From positions 308,301,738-308,365,737 of the forward strand of contig NC_133537.1 in the NCBI RefSeq assembly GCF_048544455.1: DNA of 64,000 nucleotides, read 5' to 3'. Source of the DNA: Silene latifolia. Taxonomy: Eukaryota > Streptophyta > Magnoliopsida > Caryophyllales > Caryophyllaceae. The stretch's first letter is position 1; each line of letters begins with the position of its first letter. A program made the translations under genes and the position numbers. The notes under the pieces are model-generated. The model was not told the origin of the DNA, did not search any database, and worked only from the letters and a program-made list of their open reading frames with translations. Positions 57,699 to 64,000 of the stretch are shown piece after piece.

Positions 57699-59909
57699 AT
57701 GTACAAAAGGCAGTTTTGTTGTGGAGACGCGACGGTGTGACTACGTTATGAGTTCATTAAAGATCGGGAATGACCTCTTGTGTTTGAACTCTTGGTGCAT
57801 GACTTTGAACTTGGACTCGAGTGTCAACTTTGTCATAGTGATGCCTAGACAGACGACTTCTGACAAGATTTGGAGGTTTGTTGCTGGCGTGACGCCGTTG
57901 GACGAGACGTGTACACAAACTTGACCTTTGACCCGTAATGTAGGGGAAAGACGGGTTTAAAACCCCACAGGTTTTGACTCTGCTAACGCATTGGAGATAT
58001 CTCGACAATTAGGCGACAGGACCTAGACTAGAAGGTAGGTACTAACTTCTGCAGAGACTCGGCGTTATCTATACGTCTGGACTTGAAATCGACTGGACTC
58101 CAATCGACTTGAGGCTGAATCGGAAAGGTGGACTGAAATTTTAGAAAATAGAAATTTTCAAAAAGATTCTTTTTTTGTTCTATGGCCGGCTTCCGAAGAG
58201 TAAGGATCTTTAGAAGGTCCGCCAGTTGAAAGGGTTGTCTTAGGTTTGTTTTCAAAAGACGGTTTAAGTTGAAATTGCGGCAGCTCTGAAAACAATGTGT
58301 TGTTTCTGAAGATGGTTTTTGAAATTCCGAATCACGGATTTGAAAATCGTATTTTTGAATCGTCATCACAATGGCCATGAAAACAATTAAATTTGTTTTC
58401 AAAGGATTTAAAATTGGGTTGAAAATTTGAAAACGGTTAAATTTATTTTCAAAGATTGAGTTTTGATTTGAAATTTGAAAACGGTTAAATTTGTTTTCAA
58501 AGATTTGATTTTGAAATTTGAAAACGGTTAAGTTTGTTTTCAAAGATTTGATTTTGAATTTGAATTTTGAAAACGGTTAAATTTGTTTTCAGATGGTTTG
58601 AAATTGGATTTGAAATCTGAAAACGGTTAGATTTGTTTTCAAAGATTTGATTTTGAAGTGAAATTTGAAAACGGTTAAATTCATTTTCAAATGATTTGAT
58701 TTTGAATTGAATTTTGAAAACGGTTAAATTCGTTTTCAAATGATTTGATTTTGAATTGAATTTGAAAACTGTTAAGTTTGTTTTCAAATGATTTGAGTTT
58801 TGATTTGAAATCTGAAAACGGTTAAATTTGTTTTCAAAGATTTGATTTTGGAAATTATGAGGATTGAATTCGTCATTACGACGGGTTAGAAAACCGTTTT
58901 AACCTTTGAAAGATGGTATGAAAATCGAAAATTGTGAGAATTAAAATCGTCATTATGACGGCTTAGAAAAGCCAAACTTGATTTTGAAAACGAGATTTGA
59001 AATTTGGAAAGTTGCACGGCTTGAAATCGTCATTACGACGGTTTGAAAAACGATTTGTTTGAAAATTGGTTTCGAATTTTGAAATTTCGAGAGTAGAATT
59101 CGTCATTACGACGGCATAAAAGGGCGCTTTGAGAATGCAACGGTCGGTGAAGGACCGAGATTTGAAACGGCCATTATGACGACGTAAAAGGGTATTTTGA
59201 AATGGTTTGCAAAAACCAAGGTTTGAAATCATTATTACGACGGCCTAGGAAGGCGTGTTGTTTGAAATGCAACGGTCGGCGAAAGACCGAGGTTTGAAAT
59301 GGCCATTATAACGACGCAAAAAGGTTGTTTTGAAATGGTTGTAAAAATCGGGTTTGAAAATCGTCATTACGACGGCCTAGGAAGGCGTGTTGTTTGAAAT
59401 GCAACGGTCGGCGAAAGACCGAGGTTTGAAATGGCCATTATAACGGCGCAAAAAGGTGTTTTTGAAAGTTTGAAACGACACGGAAGGACTTATGATCACA
59501 TAACACATAAGCACTCGCAGTTTCATTATATTATGCATAATGCTGAGACGGATTTTGGCTTAAAAGGGTGGGTTACACACCAAGCAATCAAACCCCGATT
59601 TTCGAGAGGGATACCAATCCAAACAAAATGTGTAAGGAGGGTGCCCTAGCCTCGTGCTCGAAGGTGATGAAAGCTCTTTGACAAAACAAAAATGTGTAAC
59701 GTCAACGATATTCTTGACTCAATCGGGATTCGAAACACGGGGATGAGAAAACTCACGCTAACAGGACGAGCCAATTGGCTGAAAAGGGTTAGGTTATGGG
59801 CCCGGACAAGGAACCCGACCATGACCGTAATATCAATTAATGTATTTCAACCAAGACCTCATTCGAATCTCACCATCTAGGGATCACAAAGACACAAGTG
59901 TCCTAGTTC
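57699..59909 (-). other. Element 4 5' leader with tandem arrays
   Basis: Between PBS and gag relic. At 58429-58860 there are about nine units of a 48-bp repeat (GAAAACGGTTAAATTTGTTTTC...). At 59090-59475 there are about three units of a 132-bp repeat with ATGCAACGGTCGGCGAAAGA and GAAATGGCCATTATAACG. Minus frames across the 48-bp array (58028-58787) stay open because the period is a multiple of three; I see no evidence that they are genes. Confidence 0.7.
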
Positions 59910-59928
59910 TCCCTAGCAGAGTCGCCAA
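59910..59928 (-). promoter_or_regulatory. Element 4 primer-binding site
   Basis: Minus strand TTGGCGACTCTGCTAGGGA two bases inside the 5' LTR; one base unlike the common Tat/Ogre form TTGGCGACTCTGCTGGGGA. Confidence 0.8.
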
Positions 59929-60354
59929 TCTGTGGACATGGGCCAATCTGTGGACATGGGCCAATCTGTCGGCGGCGTAAAATTCTTTCGACCGGATCGT
60001 TTTAGATCGGTTGGTTTCGTCTCGGCAAGGGCCACGAAACGATATTGAGATGTTCAGAGTCGCCACCAAGCAATTATGGGATGCCTGGAACCCGTTCGAA
60101 ATCCACTTTATACCTAGGTCAATCAAGGCAAAAAGCGGTGTTTGACATAGGTACTAAAGATAAGGACTCGTCCCCCTTTTAGCATTCTATGCCTAAAATG
60201 ACTCTCGTACGCCCTGGATAAGGCCATCCTCTATCCAAAGGTTCTGAGTAAGGGGTGAGGGTACATATTGGGAAGCCCTTTAATCGGACACTCAATCTCG
60301 TCCGTGTTAGCGGCCTCTACTAAATGACAAAGTGTAAAAACGTAAGCTTGTCAA

Positions 60355-60625
60355 CACTAGTAGAAAAAACACCTATTGCGTCAGTCGATTTACGTCGGTT
60401 CTACAAAAACTGACGCAAAAAGTACTTAGTTTTGGCGGGAATCCATTTTTGCCCTATAGTCAAGCTTTTTGCGTCAGTTTTTGAAAGAAACTGACATATA
60501 TAATGCGTCGGTTCTCAGAAAAACTGATGTATTTGATCAAATACATCAGTTTTATTAATAAACCGACTTATTTGATATTACCTTTTTGCATCAGTTTCAC
60601 CTGAAACCGATGCAAATACAAACCC
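60355..60625. repeat. CACTA left subterminal repeats
   Basis: Several GCGTCAGT, GCGTCGGTT and ACTGACGC elements in both orientations, plus decayed forms such as GCATCAGTTT. Matching array at 62750-63126. Confidence 0.75.
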
Positions 60626-61443
60626 TTGCCATATATTAAGTCCAGTTCCTTTCCCATTCATTCCTTCGAAAAAAGAAGTAACACACCTAGTCCCTTTCCT
60701 CTATTCCTTCATTCAATCGACACCACACCACTGCCCCACCGTCGACCCACCACCGACCTACCTGACCCACCGACGCCACGCCCCGACCTACCGCCGTCTC
60801 ACTCTTCTACTCATCTAATTCCTAATTTGATATTGGTATGATTTTTACTTAATTTTTTTCTTGGAAATTCTTTTAATAGGTTTTGTCATTGTTGTTTACA
60901 TACAATTTTGTGTAGTAATTGATTTGTTAGTATGAATTGAATGTAAATCTAGAATTGTTTTAGGGTTAGGGTTAGGTGAAATTGGGGGTTTTCTATTTTG
61001 ATTAGGGTGTTTGGGTGGGTTAAGTTCTGCTACATTTCACACCTTCGCCCTCGCCTCGTCGCCGCCTTTCACCCTCGTCACCGACGACATCCCTCAATGG
61101 CACTCTCACTTAGAAGGTATGCACTACTACAATTATAACCTCCTTTGGCGAGTCTCTGTTGACTTTCCCCCTCACTTGTTGGTTAATTAAATGTGTTTTT
61201 ATTGTGTTTTCTGATGCAATTTTACTACTATTTTTCGCTTGAAAGCGTTTTAGTCTTTGTTTTTGGCTTTTTATTCTTTGCTTTCAAAGCGTTAAGTAAT
61301 TTTTTTCTTGATGTTTTCTGGTTTTACATAGTTTTGATCTTTGTTTTTTGGGGTTAAGTTTTTCTTTTTGTCCTGGTTTTATCTTTTGTATATCTTTTCA
61401 AGTAATTTTCAAATGCATAAAACACCTAAGTTGTTAACTTCAG

Positions 61444-62340
61444 ATGAATTGTACACGAATTGAGGCTCGGGTTTTAAAGGCAAGCGGGACAATGATCAAC
61501 GTTCCCATTGATGAACATATATTACACAATAAACAAACTTTGACCTTAGTGTATTATTGTCAGGAACAATTCAATGGTCGACTTTTTCCCTTCGTTTTTA
61601 GTCTTTGTTTCTATGCCATCTTTGGTGCTTTGAATGTTGATGGTTTTACGAGGCGTGATGAATTCATGAATAAGATGTTGATTAATACAATTATAATTTA
61701 TTGATTTTCAGAATCTTGACATATAATTGTGAGCTTTGAGTCAATATGCACTTATCTTATGGAAAAACAGGTGTAGGGTAAGTAACAAATGCTAATCAAT
61801 CTCCCCTACGACAATAATATGAGCCAAACTATACTACTACAACCAAGGCAATCTTATCCGTATAACTTAGAAATGACTGTTTGTTTTGATTTTATTTACC
61901 CTTTGGTAAATTTCATTTCTTATTGTGGTAGGTATTTGAGTGATCTTACCGAGAATATGCAAAGTACTAGTTCATATGGATTCTTCTGCCCGGAGACATT
62001 GTCCCCACATTCCACTGGTCGGGATGAAAATCACCGATCCGATTATATTGCTAGGGCTATGACATGTACCGGATGTGGTAGATATCGGAAACTTATATTT
62101 GCTCTAAATATAAACTTCTTTTCATATTATTAGGTTATTGATGATTATATTATTTTTTGCCAATAATTAAGTTGATATCTTATTTTATTATTTTCTATAA
62201 CTCATAGTAAGCATTGGATGTAGGCTATGATAAATCCGGCTCAAAGTATAGTTTGTTGGTGTGATCCTACCGGAGATGAAGAGACTCGTCAGTTTTTCAT
62301 GGATTCAATTACTAAGTATGTTCAATGTATACGTGATTTT
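61444..62340 (+). pseudogene. Captured Ulp1-like (C48) protease relic in the CACTA element
   Basis: Three plus-strand pieces. At 61444-61704: EARVLKASGTMINVPIDEHI and following, not recognised itself. At 61789-62133: LTENMQSTSSYGFFCPETLS and ENHRSDYIARAMT. At about 62210-62330: KHWM-stop-AMINPAQSIVC, then WCDPTGDEETRQFFMDSITK. The last piece resembles the His-Trp and Asp region of plant Ulp1/SUMO-protease-like domains carried by CACTA and Mutator-like elements. A stop follows the His-Trp and the Gln...Cys part was not found, so it is inactive. Exons seem separated by short introns (for example ...CTCATAG before 62210). Confidence 0.45.
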
Positions 62341-62749
62341 GTTTTTTATTTTTTGTATCAGCCTTGATGAAAATATTGTTTGATGTGGGATTATAAGAGG
62401 TGCGTGACAAGGCTAAAGTGAAGATCAAGGAGTACGAGTTGCTAAGGAAGAATTTCAGTGACACTGACTGCCTTTGGATTCAATTATCAATATGTCAAGG
62501 ATACTCTTATGGCTAAGTATGGATTCGAAAGTGGAGTCATTGATGAAGCATTGTTTTATATTTTTGTTGATAGGTTAGTTGGTTAAAGATATTTAGGTAA
62601 TTGACTTGGAATAATTGGAATAATCGGTTTGTATGAAGATATTTGTTGCTGATAATCAAATCATCTTGCAAAGCGTTTGTGGTATTCAGATTGTGAGTTT
62701 CATATAATTTCGACAGGAATTTTTTATATAAAAAAAAGCATTATTAAAT

Positions 62750-63126
62750 TGTGTCGGTTCTTGAAAGAAATGATGCATATGAAAAAAAAAAAGAATTTAA
62801 CCCTAAAACAAAATATCAATTGCATCCGTTATGATAATAAATGACGCAAAAAATAAAGAAAATGCATCGGTTCTATAAAGAACTGATGCAAATGTTGAAG
62901 CATTTGCGTCAGTTTTACATACAATTGCGTCGGTTTTATATACATAACTGACGCAAATGGTTCTTTTTTGCGTCGGTTTTTAAAATACAACTGACGCAAA
63001 TGGTGAACTTTTTGCTTCAGTTCCACAACTGACGCATAGCAAATACGACCCCTCGATATACGTCAGGCCAAAACTGACGCAAAAGGCCCTATACAACTGA
63101 CGCAATAGGGGTTTTTTCCATTAGTG
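62750..63126. repeat. CACTA right subterminal repeats
   Basis: About ten copies of GCGTCAGTT or ACTGACGCAAA, alternating in orientation, ending in the terminal inverted repeat. Confidence 0.8.
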
Positions 63127-64000
63127 CAATCTGATCCGTCATATATTCAGATTAACCATAATCGGGATCGTCCTAGACAAATGCTAAAAACGAGGCAGAA
63201 CAGTGTCGGGCAGCCCCATTAGGGCGTGAGCCTATTGGTGAGGGAAGGGGTTCTACCAGGTTTTTAAATGTGGAAATAGGCAGGCTCTTGGGGCGCGAGC
63301 CATGGGGCGAGCCAAGAGGTGCCTCCTGGTTATTAAAAAGGTTGTTTAAAACGATTTTTTTGTGATTGATGATTTTCAATTATGATTTGCATGACTCAAA
63401 ATAATTACTATTATGTTAGTAATATTCGTTGTCAGATTTTCAAGTTTGAAAAGCATAATAAAATGTGTAGAAGGAAAATGTTTGATTTGAAGTAATTATG
63501 TTAAGTTCAATTATTTGTAATTAGTTAAGTTTGTCATCGTACTCGGATTAACCGATATGGTATAAAGAACCAAGGATCATTATGAATTATGACTAATATG
63601 TTTGCAAGTGTAAATAAATGAGAAAGATGCTAAGTAAAATAAAAGGGGGGGGGGGGGGGAGTTAAATACCCTTTAATTTGTAATTAACCAATAATATCAT
63701 CGAGTCACGGAATAAACCGTCATGGTATAAAGAACCAAGGATGATTTTTGTAATGGTCAAAATATGTTGATCATAAAAATGAATTACAATGGTAAATAAA
63801 AGAAAAGAATTTCCTTTAAAATGTAATTAACCAAATAATATCACCGAGTCACGGATTAAACCGTCATGGTATATGGAACCAAGGGTGATTATAATTTATG
63901 GCTAAAAAGTTTGTCATAAAAATGATTTGAAGCATTTGAAATGGTAAAAACCGATTACAAATAAGAAATGAAATAAAGAGGAAAGACGAGAACAAACACG

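Larger units (their letters stand above)
60355..63126. mobile_element. CACTA (EnSpm-type) DNA transposon
   Basis: Starts CACTAGTAGAAAAAAC and ends with its inverted repeat; the terminal 30 bp match at 27 positions. Flanked by a 3-bp duplication caa (60352-60354, 63127-63129); the other LTR has the uninterrupted site GTCAATCTGATCC near 28486-28498. Subterminal regions are packed with GCGTCAGTTTT and its inverse, as expected for transposase-binding sites. At 2.77 kb it lacks the transposase gene, so it is non-autonomous. Internal frames include a Ulp1-protease-like fragment. Confidence 0.93.
27790..64000 (-). mobile_element. Tat-like Ty3/gypsy retrotransposon (element 4), incomplete in window, with three nested insertions
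   Basis: The left terminal repeat (27790-41662 minus the nested element) matches the sequence from 59931 to the end, so these are its LTRs of about 2.7 kb. On the minus strand the right LTR is followed by TTGGCGACTCTGCTAGGGA, a primer site typical of Tat/Ogre-type elements. The left LTR is preceded by the purine tract AAAGTGGGGGCTC. The interior encodes gag-like relics but no reverse transcriptase or integrase that I can find. It contains many tandem repeats, and CTACGTATTC...AAATCAAACC units resemble 3' repeats of the Tat group. It carries element 2, copia B and a CACTA element. The right end lies beyond 64000. Confidence 0.85.
59931..64000 (-). repeat. Element 4, 5' LTR (incomplete at window end), interrupted by CACTA
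   Basis: Matches 27790-28927 and 40069 onward. Local differences: an 18-bp TGTGGACATGGGCCAATC duplication at its edge (59931-59966), a 243-bp gap at 60321/60322 relative to the other LTR, the CACTA insertion, and a 15-base G run (63645-63659) against 18 in the other copy. Confidence 0.88.

Noticed and set aside
58028..58787. Two long minus frames rich in Asn/Phe/Lys
   Set aside because: They arise from a 48-bp tandem array whose period is a multiple of three; there is no independent coding evidence.
60626..60841. Proline-rich 71-codon frame in the CACTA element
   Set aside because: Low-complexity Pro/Thr/Ser sequence with no recognised domain; could be a decayed 5' exon but this cannot be supported.

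Overview
This is repeat-dense nuclear DNA from a flowering plant, probably a eudicot. The lineage cannot be fixed from the window. It is AT-rich, has no operon-like gene organisation, and is built from nested plant-type transposons: Athila- and Tat-like Ty3/gypsy elements, Ty1/copia elements and a CACTA element. I saw no tRNA, rRNA or CRISPR array. Only about 4.9 kb (1-2410 and 25270-27789) looks like older host DNA. That DNA carries a minus-strand gene with a replication protein A (RPA70)-like OB fold, split in its second exon by a 22.9 kb retrotransposon.

Left nest, 2411-25269 (minus orientation): an Athila-type Ty3/gypsy element. It has two LTRs, a primer-binding site, gag, protease, reverse transcriptase, RNase H, integrase and a downstream Athila ORF1 (env-position) reading frame. 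All frames carry stops or frameshifts. Two later insertions sit inside it: a solo LTR (4342-6110) with duplication gctac, and a complete Ty1/copia element, copia A (7237-16000), which interrupts ORF1 with duplication catac.

Right nest, 27790 to beyond the window end (minus orientation): a Tat-like Ty3/gypsy element with LTRs of about 2.7 kb. Its 3' LTR (27790-41662) is interrupted by an 11.1 kb Athila-like element with gag-protease and ORF1 but no reverse transcriptase or integrase (28928-40063, plus). Its internal part (41663-59930) holds gag relics with four CX2HX4HX4C knuckles and many minisatellite-like arrays, and is interrupted by copia B (42590-51415, plus). Its 5' LTR (59931 onward) is interrupted by a CACTA DNA transposon (60355-63126). 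The two LTRs serve as empty-site controls for each other's insertions.

Most notable signal: both Athila-like families carry family-specific clusters of CpG-containing palindromes. One family has TGCGCA arrays, the other AATCCG-NN-CGGATT arrays. In both, the cluster lies just upstream of the LTR TATA box and again just upstream of the internal ORF1; the TGCGCA family has a further copy between protease and reverse transcriptase. The CpGs persist while coding frames nearby carry changes that look like CpG decay. This suggests a repeated cis-regulatory module used at the LTR and at an internal promoter, possibly read by an element-specific DNA-binding or anti-silencing factor. That function is inference; the array placement is directly visible.
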